DNA from: an uncultured Bacteroidales bacterium
GTDB lineage: Bacteria > Bacteroidota > Bacteroidia > Bacteroidales > FEN-979
DNA: 54,466 nucleotides
Assembly (NCBI GenBank): GCA_903875045.1
Contig: CAIQUS010000019.1
Location: forward strand, 1-54,466
Direction of reading: 5' to 3'
Shown: positions 38,201-45,515 of the stretch, piece after piece
How the letters are laid out: each line of letters opens with the position of its first letter
Position numbering within the stretch: the stretch's first letter is position 1
The notes under the pieces: model-generated
Told to the model about the DNA's origin: nothing
The model's input: the letters and a program-made list of their open reading frames with translations, nothing else
The model's database searches: none
Program-made: the position numbers and the translations under genes

Positions 38201-39520
38201 TACACCCAGGGAAATGGGACATTAATGCCGGGATTCAAACCCGAACCGGTGGCACTTGGAAATAACTGGAACCTGAATGCTCCAGGACTTGGATTTGTTT
38301 TTGGCAGTCAGAAGGATATCCGTTATACTGCTGCCGAACATGGCTGGATTACCGCAGATACTTTGCTGAACAACCCAATGTTTACAAAGTTTACTGAAAA
38401 TCTCAATATATCTGTCAGCATTGAGCCGATCAAAGATTTGCGCATTGAGGTAGTCGCCACCCGGCAATATTCCAAATCGCATCAGGAATATTTTAAGGCA
38501 AATTCCGCAGGGCAGTTTGGGCCATATTCACCCCTTGACCAGGGCAGTTTTACCACCTCCTATATCATGATCGGCACTGCATTTGCCCAGGATGACGGGG
38601 ATGGAAGATCGCCTACCTTCGAGATGATGAAACAGTACAGGTTGGAAATCGCACAGCGTTACGCAGCACTGAATCCAAATTCAAAAACGATCAATGATTC
38701 TACAGGTTTCCCTCAGGGATATGGCCCAACCGACCAGGAGGTGCTGACTTCTGCATTCCTTGCCGCTTACGGGGGCAAGAAACCTTCTACCATGAAACTG
38801 ACGGCATTTCCCACCATACCGCTCCCCAACTGGCGCCTCACTTATGATGGTTTGGCGAAGTTGAAAATTTTCAAAAAACTCCTGCGCACATTCACCATTA
38901 CCCATGCTTATTTATCGACCTATAATGTTGGCAATTTTAACTCGAACATTCTCTATAAGGAAGTAAATGGCATGCCTTCCGTTGTTGATGATGCAGGAAA
39001 CTTTATCCCCCAGGTACAAACAACGGTGGTTTCCATTACCGAACAGTTTAATCCGCTGATAAAAATTGACCTGGGCTTTATCAACAGTTTACTTGCCAGC
39101 GCTGAAATGAAAAGGTCGCGAAACATCTCCATGAGTTTTTCCAATAACCAGCTTACCGAAATAACCAGCAATGAATTTATCGTTGGCCTTGGCTACCGCT
39201 TAAAAGGCATTCGTTTCAACTTGTCGGGTGTACTCGGTGGAGGTAAAAAAACAAAAACCAACAGCGACCTGAACCTTAAGCTTGATTTCTCTATCCGCAA
39301 AAACAAAACGGTCTTGCGCCGCGTTGATCAGGATATCAATCAGATTTCGGTTGGCCAGCAAGTGATGACCCTCAACTTTTCAGCCGACTACAACCTGAGT
39401 ACCCGGTTCAATGTGAGGTTCTATTTTGATAAGGTGATCAATACACCTTATGTGTCGAACCAGTATCGTACCTCGAACACCAAGGGAGGGATTGCGTTAC
39501 GGTTTACGCTCGGGAACTAG
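32264..39520 (+). CDS. sprA: T9SS outer-membrane translocon SprA/Sov
   Basis: A 2418-residue outer-membrane protein matching the size of Flavobacterium SprA and Porphyromonas Sov. SprA forms a 36-strand beta-barrel through which T9SS cargo crosses the outer membrane. Family sequence signs are 'YDPATRQYYYNYKIG', 'IPGKVFETIFGNNTVDIRPQGSAEIDFG', 'VDVEFAHFIPGHSKSIGK', 'GTTYIDDFEGAQSTIDL' and the C-terminal strand 'TKGGIALRFTLGN'. A hydrophobic signal lies at residues ~11-31. The frame has no ATG before that: the start is TTG 32264 (GGAG upstream), TTG 32270 or GTG 32282. Probably co-transcribed with ruvA. It explains export of the four sorting-domain proteins here; other T9SS parts (PorK-N, PorV, PorU) are not in the window. 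Confidence 0.96.
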   Translation: MTLQDLVKRHNLYTLICLAVLVTLRLPVFSGEMYGNSGLLPFSVSTPDSLRRGDSTSLRYPFGDETVMPGSGKESPIYLKNPANIKTNVEYDPATRQYYYNYKIGETVYRIPTTLSFDEFQNQDMQSMINQYWKERSEAATMDNAKGIIPKIHIPGKVFETIFGNNTVDIRPQGSAEIDFGVVSNRRDDPMLSTRQRRQTNFDFNEKIQMNVVAKIGDKIEFKINYNTEATFDFENKLKLKYEGKEDDIIQLIEAGDVSMPLSTNLIRGTESLFGVKTKLRFGRVTVTALYSQQKSETKNIVVQGNAQTQKFRIRADEYEENKHFFMGQNFRNTFRDGLKKLPIISSNVNILKIEVWATNIGAAVTENRNIVAFMDLGESEPYNTRLFAGNPGRRFPSNNSNNLFQVLMSNSSDSASVRSINSVSSYLKGAPYFMVAGEDFEKVESARKLLPSEYSFNPKLGFISLNTALNSDQTLAVAYQYQVVGDTAVYQVGEFSDQGITSPRNLVVKLLKSTSLNTRVPTWKLMMKNVYAIGAYQLQANDFTMNILYSGNANGVPTAYITEGRIKGIPLLRILNLDNLNQQFNPPADGMFDFIDQAITQGGTIQASNGRIFFTVLEPFGKDLRDSIFDPANPKASLELADKYCFDSLYTMTKSNARQYPDKNKFVLDGFYKSSAGAEISLNALNVPAGSVKVTAGGIQLQENQDYTVDYTLGRVRIINEGILNSGTAINISLESNEMFNVQTKRLMGAHIDYKINKDFIVGATILNLNERPLTQKVNYGDEPMSNTIWGMNMSYRTQSRLITRFIDALPLITTKAPSSIAVDVEFAHFIPGHSKSIGKAGTTYIDDFEGAQSTIDLKNISNWYLASTPQGQTGSQMFPEAAPGPPTLNYGFNRSKLGWYIIDPLFYDKNTNLLPPNISNQELANQYVRQVWETEIFPNKQPLNGVPVNLAVLNLSYYPAERGPYNFDVAPTAVSKGLIADGTLANPETRWGGLMRKIESTDFDATNIQYIEFWMMDPFIYDTLNSGQLYFNLGDVSEDILRDGRKSYENGLPTTALVKDVDTTIWGRVPSMQALVDAFDNTPASRPFQDIGYDGLTDVDELSFFDTSYVSKVRNTFGANSGAYKNASTDPSADDFHYFRGTDYDNNPTFSSVLNRYKRYNGPEGNSPTTEQSPETYPTIATTLPNIEDINKDNTLSEAERYYQYVVQLRRDQMKPGTNYITNVYHATDIPLADGTRGNVNWYQFKIPIRTPDQTIGTINDFTSIRFMRMFFKNFKRPVVCRFATLELSRGEWRKYNYSLLSPGEYIPTAEQNQTQFDIATVSIEENGSKQPIPYVMPPGIERETNWGSTNMQKLNEQSMSFKVCNLVDGDARAAYKSTEFDFRQFKRLKMFVHAEQSIRNQNLKTGDLTIIMRIGSDFTENYYEYEIPLSFTPWGTRASSPDAIWPESNAFDIDLERLVQVKYDRLVAMRDKGLVLTSSTPYSEFDGKNKITVVGSPTISDVRTIMIGVRNPKKSVQSSDDDGQSKCAEIWVDELRLSDFNKNGGFAATARVAVELADLGRVQLTGTYSSSGFGTLEQKQTQRPMESVLTFGFDTDLELGKFFPAKSGIRIPMHFDYGMLRTSPKYDPLNPDLYLSDVINAFDSKQQQDSIKQITQGYTQTKNFNLMNVRKERTGTKKPKIYDIENFNASYAYSEIFHRDVDIAYDLKKKYSGGLGYTFAAQPKNVLPFQRVKAFNKSKAFALIKDFNFYYLPKAFSFRTDMNREFNQRQFRNKSRAIVPMETFYIKRWDWNRTFDLKYDFSKSLKISLVANTQAFVNEPPGQIDRSNRDQVWSEIFSFGTKNNYNQAVNITWDVPIGKIPLLDFITLQTGYMTTYRWNASPISVQEQYGNTIENANTQSLNGGLNLVMLYNKVPYLKKINQGSANARGNKPEPPKNKNVDKQDSLKLLPNRPNIGKILLEGTLRFLMGVRTAKFTYTQGNGTLMPGFKPEPVALGNNWNLNAPGLGFVFGSQKDIRYTAAEHGWITADTLLNNPMFTKFTENLNISVSIEPIKDLRIEVVATRQYSKSHQEYFKANSAGQFGPYSPLDQGSFTTSYIMIGTAFAQDDGDGRSPTFEMMKQYRLEIAQRYAALNPNSKTINDSTGFPQGYGPTDQEVLTSAFLAAYGGKKPSTMKLTAFPTIPLPNWRLTYDGLAKLKIFKKLLRTFTITHAYLSTYNVGNFNSNILYKEVNGMPSVVDDAGNFIPQVQTTVVSITEQFNPLIKIDLGFINSLLASAEMKRSRNISMSFSNNQLTEITSNEFIVGLGYRLKGIRFNLSGVLGGGKKTKTNSDLNLKLDFSIRKNKTVLRRVDQDINQISVGQQVMTLNFSADYNLSTRFNVRFYFDKVINTPYVSNQYRTSNTKGGIALRFTLGN

Positions 39521-39533
39521 GGGCAGGGGTACT

Positions 39534-39561
39534 CTGACGCCGGGCTTAAGCCCTGCGTCAG
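39534..39561. terminator. GC-rich hairpin after sprA
   Basis: CTGACGC (39534-39540) pairs with GCGTCAG (39555-39561). After one mismatch the interior is a perfect palindrome, GGGCTTAAGCCC (39542-39553). A strong stem-loop sits 14 nt after the sprA stop. No T run follows, so it may be a REP-like 3'-end element rather than a simple intrinsic terminator. Confidence 0.5.
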
Positions 39562-39587
39562 GTCCCGGCGACAAGCCCCCGGACTTG

Positions 39588-39617
39588 TTGCAGATATAGA
39601 AAAAAGATGTAATTTTG
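39588..39617 (+). promoter_or_regulatory. Promoter of gcvH
   Basis: TTG (39588-39590), 19-nt spacer, TAATTTTG (39610-39617). It gives a leader of about 20 nt before the ATG at 39642 and shows gcvH can be expressed apart from sprA. Confidence 0.5.
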
Positions 39618-39641
39618 AACAAAACTATAAACACAATCACT

Positions 39642-40022
39642 ATGAACGTTCCTGCAAATCTCAAGTACACAAAAGACCATGAATGGCTGAAAGTTGAAGG
39701 CGACCACGCTTACATTGGCATCACTGACCATGCCCAGCACGAATTGGGCGACATTGTTTTTATCGAAGTGGAAACAGTTGGAGAAACCCTTGGTAAGCAC
39801 GAATCATTTGGTACCATTGAGGCTGTAAAGACAGTTTCTGACATGTTTATGCCAATTGGCGGCGAGGTGCTTGAATTTAATGAAGATCTCACCACAACCC
39901 CTGAGATCATAAACCAGGATCCGTATGAAAAGGGCTGGGTTATTAAAATTCAGATAGCAGATGCAGGAGAAATTTCCGACCTTCTCGATGCAGCGCAATA
40001 CAGTGAACTGATTAAAGGCTGA
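39642..40022 (+). CDS. gcvH: Glycine cleavage system H protein
   Basis: 126 residues, the usual GcvH length, starting [16 protein letters not shown]. The lipoyl attachment lysine lies in '[19 protein letters not shown]' (about K62). The H protein carries the aminomethyl group on lipoate between the P and T proteins of glycine cleavage, and in many bacteria also serves lipoate transfer. The other gcv genes are not here, which is common when gcvH stands alone. The upstream TTG at 39615 overlaps the promoter -7 box and was rejected as start. The VanZ-like gene begins 17 nt downstream. Confidence 0.95.
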   Translation: MNVPANLKYTKDHEWLKVEGDHAYIGITDHAQHELGDIVFIEVETVGETLGKHESFGTIEAVKTVSDMFMPIGGEVLEFNEDLTTTPEIINQDPYEKGWVIKIQIADAGEISDLLDAAQYSELIKG

Positions 40023-40039
40023 TCAGGTATCTGTCAGGA

Positions 40040-40438
40040 ATGCCCCGTCAATTAATTCTATTTCTTAAATACAACCGCTGGGGCTTCCTGTGGGGTGCCT
40101 TGATTGTTTTTTTAACGGTCCTGCCCGGAAAAGCCATTCCCAGGCTGCCTGCTTTCATGGACTTGCTCCAACCTGATAAATTGGTACACCTTTTTATTTT
40201 TGGTGTGTTTGTTTTTCTCCAGATCAGGGGATTTATAAGCCAGCCTGTTTCTCCGGTCATCAGAAAAAATGCTGCGATGATTACCATACTGATTGGATTG
40301 TCATTGGGTGCCATAACAGAATTGCTTCAGCTTTATTTTGTTCCGATGCGAACCGGCTCAATATATGATTTTATTGCCAATGCCATTGGCTGCCTGATTG
40401 GCTGGGGCATTTATAAATCAGGCCGAATTAAAATTTAG
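40040..40438 (+). CDS. VanZ-like family membrane protein
   Basis: 132 residues with four predicted TM helices (~12-30, 46-64, 76-95, 107-126). It shows VanZ-like signatures 'DKLVHLFIFGVFVFL' and 'GAITELLQLYFVPMRTGSIYDFIANAIGCLIGW'. VanZ of Enterococcus gives low-level teicoplanin resistance, but most VanZ-like proteins have unknown roles in the envelope. It follows gcvH closely on the same strand and its last 4 bp overlap the end of the convergent uvrC gene. Confidence 0.85.
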   Translation: MPRQLILFLKYNRWGFLWGALIVFLTVLPGKAIPRLPAFMDLLQPDKLVHLFIFGVFVFLQIRGFISQPVSPVIRKNAAMITILIGLSLGAITELLQLYFVPMRTGSIYDFIANAIGCLIGWGIYKSGRIKI

Positions 40439-42261
40439 GGTCCGGTTTCTTTGTGAAAATGGTCAAAAACCATCTTCCCTTTCCCTTTTCCGATCACCTC
40501 CTGAATCTCTCCCAATGATGCCAGTTTGATATTTTTCACCGACTTGAATTTCCAGAGCAGTTTCTGATTGATATTGGTCCCGATGCCGGCGATTTCCATC
40601 AACTGGGGCGACATGGTCGCTTTTTCGCGGCGGCGGCGGTGATGGGTGATCCCAAAACGGTGGGCTTCATCCCGCATTTGCTGGATGATCCGCAGTGTTT
40701 CCGATTTTTTATCGAGGTACATCGGGAGGGAATCATTGGGATAGTAGATCTCTTCCAGTTTCTTTGCAATACCGATCACGGTCATTTTTCCTGAAAGTCC
40801 GAGGGTATGCAGACTTTTGAGTGCGGCGCTTAATTGTCCTTTGCCTCCATCAACAATGATGAGTTGGGGCAAAGGTTTCTCTTCATCCATCAGTCGTTTG
40901 TACCGGCGGAAAATGATCTCTTCCATCGAGGCAAAATCATTGGGGCCCTCCACGGTTTTAATGTTGAAATGGCGGTATTCACTTTTATCCGGTTTGGCGT
41001 TTTTAAAACACACCATCGCAGCTACCGGACTGTCACCCTGGATATTTGAATTGTCGAAGCATTCAATATGTTCAGGCAATTCGGTCATCCGTAAATCCTT
41101 CATCATCGTATCAAGGATGCGACGCGATTTATGCTCAGGGTCAACAAGTTCTTTTTGCTTTTCCTTTTCAAGCTGGTAATATTTCACATTCCGCTCCGAC
41201 AGATCGAGTAATTTCTTTTTATCGCCAATTTTTGGTACCGTAAAATTTATTCCGGGGATTTCATAATCAACCGTGAACGGCACGATGATTTCAGGCGAAA
41301 CGCTTTCAAACCGCTGTCTGATTTCGGTAATGGCAATGGAGAGCAACTCTTCCGGGGTTTCATCCAGTTTCTTAATCATCTCAATGGTGTGAACCTGGAT
41401 GATGGCACCATTCATTACTTTCATGAAATTGACATACGCATGTAATCCCGCCGAAACAATGGAAAAAACATCCACATTGTTGATGGTTGGGCTCACCACA
41501 GTTGATTTGCTCTGGTATTTATCGAGAAGCGCCAGCTTTTCTTTCACGAAATGGGCTTTTTCAAATTCCTCGGAAGCAGCATAATTCATCATGAGTTCGC
41601 GCAATTGTTTTGCAACTGTCGTGATGTTTCCTTTGATGATCTCCTTGATTGCGGCGATAGATTTATCGTAATCTTCTGCGGTTTGGTGACTTTCACACGG
41701 GCCTTTGCAATTTCCGATATGATATTCAAGACAGACTTTGAATTTTTTTCCCCGGATGTTCTTGTCAGAAAGTGCCAGCGAACAGTTACGCAGCGGGTAA
41801 AGCTGGCGGCTCAGTTCGAGCAGGGTATGCATGAGCCGCACATTGGCATAAGGCCCGAAATAGGTTGATCCGTCGCGGATGACATGACGAGTGGGGAAAA
41901 TACGAGGGAAGGGCTCATTTTTAATACATATCCATGGGAAGGTTTTATCGTCTTTCAGGGCAACATTGTAGTGTGGCTGGTACTTTTTGATAAGGTTGTT
42001 TTCGAGCAGCAGCGCATCCTGTTCGGTTTCTACTACAATGTATTTGATGTCGGCAATCTTACGGACGAGCATCTGTACCTTTCCGCTGATGGAGTTGATC
42101 TTGGCAAAGTATGAGCTGACACGTTTTCTCAAATCTTTTGCTTTCCCGACGTAAATGATTTTGTTTTTCTCATCGAAATACTGGTAAACCCCCGGTTTGT
42201 GAGGGAGGTTTTTCACAATCGGTTCCAGCTGAGAGAAATATTTGTTGAGGGAATTGGCCAT
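40435..42261 (-). CDS. uvrC: Excinuclease ABC subunit C
   Basis: A 608-residue nucleotide excision repair endonuclease. The N-terminal GIY-YIG domain makes the 3' incision ('KPGVYQYFDEKNKIIYVGKA', ~22-41). A cysteine-containing region follows ('CLEYHIGNCKGPC'), then a UVR motif binding UvrB (~205-240). The C-terminal RNase H-like domain makes the 5' incision ('IECFDNSNIQGDSPVAAMVCF' and 'LIIVDGGKGQLSAA'), and the tail has helix-hairpin-helix motifs ('LMEIAGIGTNINQKLLWKF', ~565-583). It starts 3 nt after the stop of the TonB-like receptor gene, so it may be co-transcribed with it. Confidence 0.96.
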   Translation of the reverse strand: MANSLNKYFSQLEPIVKNLPHKPGVYQYFDEKNKIIYVGKAKDLRKRVSSYFAKINSISGKVQMLVRKIADIKYIVVETEQDALLLENNLIKKYQPHYNVALKDDKTFPWICIKNEPFPRIFPTRHVIRDGSTYFGPYANVRLMHTLLELSRQLYPLRNCSLALSDKNIRGKKFKVCLEYHIGNCKGPCESHQTAEDYDKSIAAIKEIIKGNITTVAKQLRELMMNYAASEEFEKAHFVKEKLALLDKYQSKSTVVSPTINNVDVFSIVSAGLHAYVNFMKVMNGAIIQVHTIEMIKKLDETPEELLSIAITEIRQRFESVSPEIIVPFTVDYEIPGINFTVPKIGDKKKLLDLSERNVKYYQLEKEKQKELVDPEHKSRRILDTMMKDLRMTELPEHIECFDNSNIQGDSPVAAMVCFKNAKPDKSEYRHFNIKTVEGPNDFASMEEIIFRRYKRLMDEEKPLPQLIIVDGGKGQLSAALKSLHTLGLSGKMTVIGIAKKLEEIYYPNDSLPMYLDKKSETLRIIQQMRDEAHRFGITHHRRRREKATMSPQLMEIAGIGTNINQKLLWKFKSVKNIKLASLGEIQEVIGKGKGKMVFDHFHKETGP

Positions 42262-42264
42262 AGG

Positions 42265-44676
42265 CTACATGCCGTTATCAAATTCGAATTTATCCTCCTT
42301 GACCTTCTTGCCATTGGTGCCAAAATTGAACACAACACCACAGTATATTGCCCGGGCATCGCGGCGGCGCGTTGTTTCCTGAATCAGTGTCGGAGTACTG
42401 ATGCTGTTCTTCATGGCCTGTGAGTTGAACAAGTCGGAGACAGTAGCAATCAGCGAAAGTTTTTTCTTCCAGAAATCCTGTCTGAACCCAAGGTTCACCA
42501 CCCACGTCGGACGACGAAAACCCTGTGGGGTAAGAACCTCGGAGCGGTATTGGCCATTTATCTGAAAAAGGGTGGATTTGGTAACATTGACCGAAGCATT
42601 CAGTTTTGCATTCCATCCGAAAGTGGATTTGACGGTGCTATATCCGATGTTAGAGGCATCGATCTGGCTGTAGAATCCTGATGCGCTGAAGTTCAGGTTG
42701 ATGATTTTGGCAATTTGTGCATTTCCGCTGATGTCGATACCTGCCGACTGGTCTTTTGCCAGGTTATCGATGGTTGTGATGAGCACGGTATCGTTCAGGC
42801 TGGTGGTAACCCTGGTAAATCCGTTAATTTTATAGCGGTAAAAAAGAGTAGGGATCAGAATGAAATTCTCAGGTTTGAAAGCATAACCGAATTCCAGTGA
42901 GTGGATATCCTCGGGCTTCAGCCCGGGGTTTCCCACAAAAACATTCCGTGGATCACGGTATTCCGGCACCGGGTTCATATCTTCCCCGTCGGGGCGGTTT
43001 ACCCGTCGGCTGTAATTCAACTGCCATTCATTTTTTCCGGAGGCAATTGCCAGATGGACAGTAGGATAGAGAGCAAAATAATTACTCTTTGCCATTGTGT
43101 CTAAAGTGATGTATTGTAAATTAACAGTGGTTTCTTCTGCCCTAAGCCCGGCCATGACGGTGAATTTGCCCCAATTGCAGGTGAGTGTACCGAACAGGGC
43201 GTAAACCGTCTGGTTTGATTTGAAATGATTGCTCGCAGCAGTATCGTTGAAATAGGTCCCTGATTCAGTATTCAGGTGATCGACTACCTGATTCTGGTCA
43301 CTGGTTTGAACGATTTGCTGATAGCCTGCTTCAAGACTTGCATTTTTCCAAATCGGACGTGAGTAATCCACTGATAAATTTAGTTCCTGGGTCCCGTTTG
43401 TTGCCTTGGTGTGGTCCTGCCCCTGGGGATAGGCCGGGAGGGTGTAAACATTGGTCCAATAGTCATCCTCTATTTCTGTCTCCTGCTGATATTCTATATC
43501 GGCCCGCAGGATATTTTCATCCTCCCGGTTAAAAACATGCTCATAAAAAGCGGTAAGCCCGCCACTTTGTTCACCTTCTTTCCCATTGAGGGAACGGGTG
43601 TATTGTTCTTCCGGCTGCAAGGCATTATTCTTATAAAGATTCTCATCGGTATTGGTGCGTTTATTCTGCCGGTAGTTATAGGTGCCGGAAATACCTGCCA
43701 TATCCTTTTTTCCCATGCTCCAATCTGACCCCAATTGAACCAGGTGTGAAACCGAGCGTGAACTTCCCGAGGAAGATTGTTCAAAGTATGTTGATTGGTT
43801 TTCTATCGTATCAATGGTTTGCGAGGTGAGCTCACCACTGCGGTAGCGGTAATCCTGACGGAAACCATAACTACCATAGATATTTGCCTTTCCGGTGTTG
43901 TAATTGAGCTGGAGATTTGTATTGAAGCGGCTGTTATTACCGGCATTGGCGCCAAGAATGGCGTTGGCACCGGCTTTCCGCTCTTTTTTCAGAATAATGT
44001 TTATAATCCCCCCGGTTCCGTCGGGCCGGTATTTGGCTGATGGGTTGGTGATCACTTCAATTTTATCTACCAGGGAAGCAGGCATTTGCTCAAGATCTGC
44101 GGAACTGGTCATCACCGATGGCCGTCCATTTACCAGCACGGTCACATTCGCTGATCCCCGGAGACTGACATTTCCATCCATGTCTACCGAGATTGCCGGA
44201 ATCGTCTGAAGCATATCGGTAACCGTGCCGGTTTGTGCCTGAATATCCTTCTGAACATTGAATACCTTCCTGTCGATTTTGTTGACCATCATCGTTTTTT
44301 CGGCTGTGATCGTTACCTCATCCATGGATATCGAGGAGGGGAGAAGTTTTAACTCTCCAAGTTCAACTTTCGGTTTTTTACGGTCGATGATGACATGACC
44401 GGTTCGTTTCTTTTCGTATCCGATGAAGCTGTACTCCACGATGTAAGAACCCATAGGAATCTCCTTCATCCTGAAAAAACCAACACTGTCGGAGACAGTT
44501 CCGGTAACCATTGAATCAGATTTAACGGTACGTAAAACGATGTTGGCGTATTCCACCGGGGTATTGCTTTGTCCATCGGTCACCCTACCTGTCACCATGC
44601 CGGAATTTTTGGACTGGGAAAAGAGCGAAAATGGAAGGAGAGTCAGCAGGAGAATGGAAAAGGAATAAACGGACAT
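42265..44676 (-). CDS. TonB-receptor-like outer-membrane beta-barrel protein
   Basis: 803 residues with signal peptide ('ILLLTLLPFSLFSQS'). A carboxypeptidase-regulatory-like Ig domain follows ('GRVTDGQSNTPVEYANIVLRT', ~27-115), then a TonB plug domain ('DMLQTIPAISVDMDGNVSLRG', 'VLVNGRPSVM', 'VEVITNPSAKYRPDGTGGI', ~125-225). The rest is an outer-membrane beta-barrel of the OMP_b-brl_3 family. Relatives import siderophores, peptides or other ligands or act as export-linked barrels. No SusD partner is present. It lies just downstream of the LytTR regulator gene on the same strand, with a possible own -7 box, hinting at control by that two-component system (inference). Confidence 0.87.
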   Translation of the reverse strand: MSVYSFSILLLTLLPFSLFSQSKNSGMVTGRVTDGQSNTPVEYANIVLRTVKSDSMVTGTVSDSVGFFRMKEIPMGSYIVEYSFIGYEKKRTGHVIIDRKKPKVELGELKLLPSSISMDEVTITAEKTMMVNKIDRKVFNVQKDIQAQTGTVTDMLQTIPAISVDMDGNVSLRGSANVTVLVNGRPSVMTSSADLEQMPASLVDKIEVITNPSAKYRPDGTGGIINIILKKERKAGANAILGANAGNNSRFNTNLQLNYNTGKANIYGSYGFRQDYRYRSGELTSQTIDTIENQSTYFEQSSSGSSRSVSHLVQLGSDWSMGKKDMAGISGTYNYRQNKRTNTDENLYKNNALQPEEQYTRSLNGKEGEQSGGLTAFYEHVFNREDENILRADIEYQQETEIEDDYWTNVYTLPAYPQGQDHTKATNGTQELNLSVDYSRPIWKNASLEAGYQQIVQTSDQNQVVDHLNTESGTYFNDTAASNHFKSNQTVYALFGTLTCNWGKFTVMAGLRAEETTVNLQYITLDTMAKSNYFALYPTVHLAIASGKNEWQLNYSRRVNRPDGEDMNPVPEYRDPRNVFVGNPGLKPEDIHSLEFGYAFKPENFILIPTLFYRYKINGFTRVTTSLNDTVLITTIDNLAKDQSAGIDISGNAQIAKIINLNFSASGFYSQIDASNIGYSTVKSTFGWNAKLNASVNVTKSTLFQINGQYRSEVLTPQGFRRPTWVVNLGFRQDFWKKKLSLIATVSDLFNSQAMKNSISTPTLIQETTRRRDARAIYCGVVFNFGTNGKKVKEDKFEFDNGM

Positions 44677-44725
44677 CAGACTTTCTAGGTAAAAGTGAGT
44701 AAATGGATGAGGGTTTTATTGGTGG

Positions 44726-44733
44726 CAAAGATA
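44726..44733 (-). promoter_or_regulatory. Possible -7 box before the receptor gene
   Basis: Minus-strand TATCTTTG, a perfect TAnnTTTG match in the 86-bp gap between the response regulator and the receptor gene. No TTTG lies at the expected upstream spacing; activator dependence would explain this. Confidence 0.3.
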
Positions 44734-44762
44734 CTACTTTGGCGTTTTATTCCGGAAATCGC

Positions 44763-45512
44763 TCAGGAACCGGTTTTCAGCAATACTTCTATCAGTGCTT
44801 CCTTCCGGCGGCGTGACACTTCAATTTTGCTGCCATCTTCCATTACCAGTAAACCGCCATCTTCCTTGAGAAACTGTGTTACATAGTTCAGGTTCACGAG
44901 ATGCGATTGATGAACCCTGAAAAAATTCAGGGGGGTTAGCAACTCGTCATATTCCTTTATGGAATGCGAAACCACAATCTGATGACCCTTTATCGTATAG
45001 AAAGTAGTATAACTTCCATCGGAGGAACACCTGATGATATCGCTGATCGTTACCATGGTTATACCTTCAAAAGCCGGAAGAGCAATTTTTTTCCGTGTAT
45101 GCTGATTTTTATTCATCAGAGATTCAAACCGTTCTTCAAAACCGGAAGAAAAGAGGGGCTGGATGCGGACTTTCGCCATTGCTTCTGAAACAGAATCAAT
45201 GGCAGCAGGTTTCAGGATATAGTCCAGTGCGTTAAATCGAAATGCCCTGATGGCATATTGATCGTGGGCGGTAATGAAGATGACCCTGAAATGGCGGTAG
45301 TTCACTTTCTCGAGTACATCGAACCCAAGTCCGTCGGAAAGGGATACATCAAGGAAGAGCAGTTCGGGGTGGAAGCGTTGAATCATGTTCACAGCATCCT
45401 CCACACCGGAAGCCTCGGCAACCACCTCAACGTCGGGCACTGCAGTTTTCAGGATGGCCCGAAGCTCATCCCTGCAATGTTTTTCATCGTCAACAATAAT
45501 GGTCCGTATCAT
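44763..45512 (-). CDS. LytTR-family response regulator
   Basis: 249 residues. The receiver domain (~1-120) has acidic residues D8/D9, phospho-acceptor D55 ('LLFLDVSLSDGLGFDVL'), T/S near 'VIFITAHDQYA' and K ('YILKPAAIDS'). The LytTR DNA-binding domain (~140-245) has 'IIRCSSDGSYTTFYT' and 'FFRVHQSHLVNLNYV'. Such regulators bind imperfect direct repeats and often act with LytS-type kinases. It starts 3 nt after the kinase gene stop, so the pair is co-expressed. Likely targets include the receptor gene directly downstream, by position only. Confidence 0.93.
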   Translation of the reverse strand: MIRTIIVDDEKHCRDELRAILKTAVPDVEVVAEASGVEDAVNMIQRFHPELLFLDVSLSDGLGFDVLEKVNYRHFRVIFITAHDQYAIRAFRFNALDYILKPAAIDSVSEAMAKVRIQPLFSSGFEERFESLMNKNQHTRKKIALPAFEGITMVTISDIIRCSSDGSYTTFYTIKGHQIVVSHSIKEYDELLTPLNFFRVHQSHLVNLNYVTQFLKEDGGLLVMEDGSKIEVSRRRKEALIEVLLKTGS

Positions 45513-45515
45513 GGG

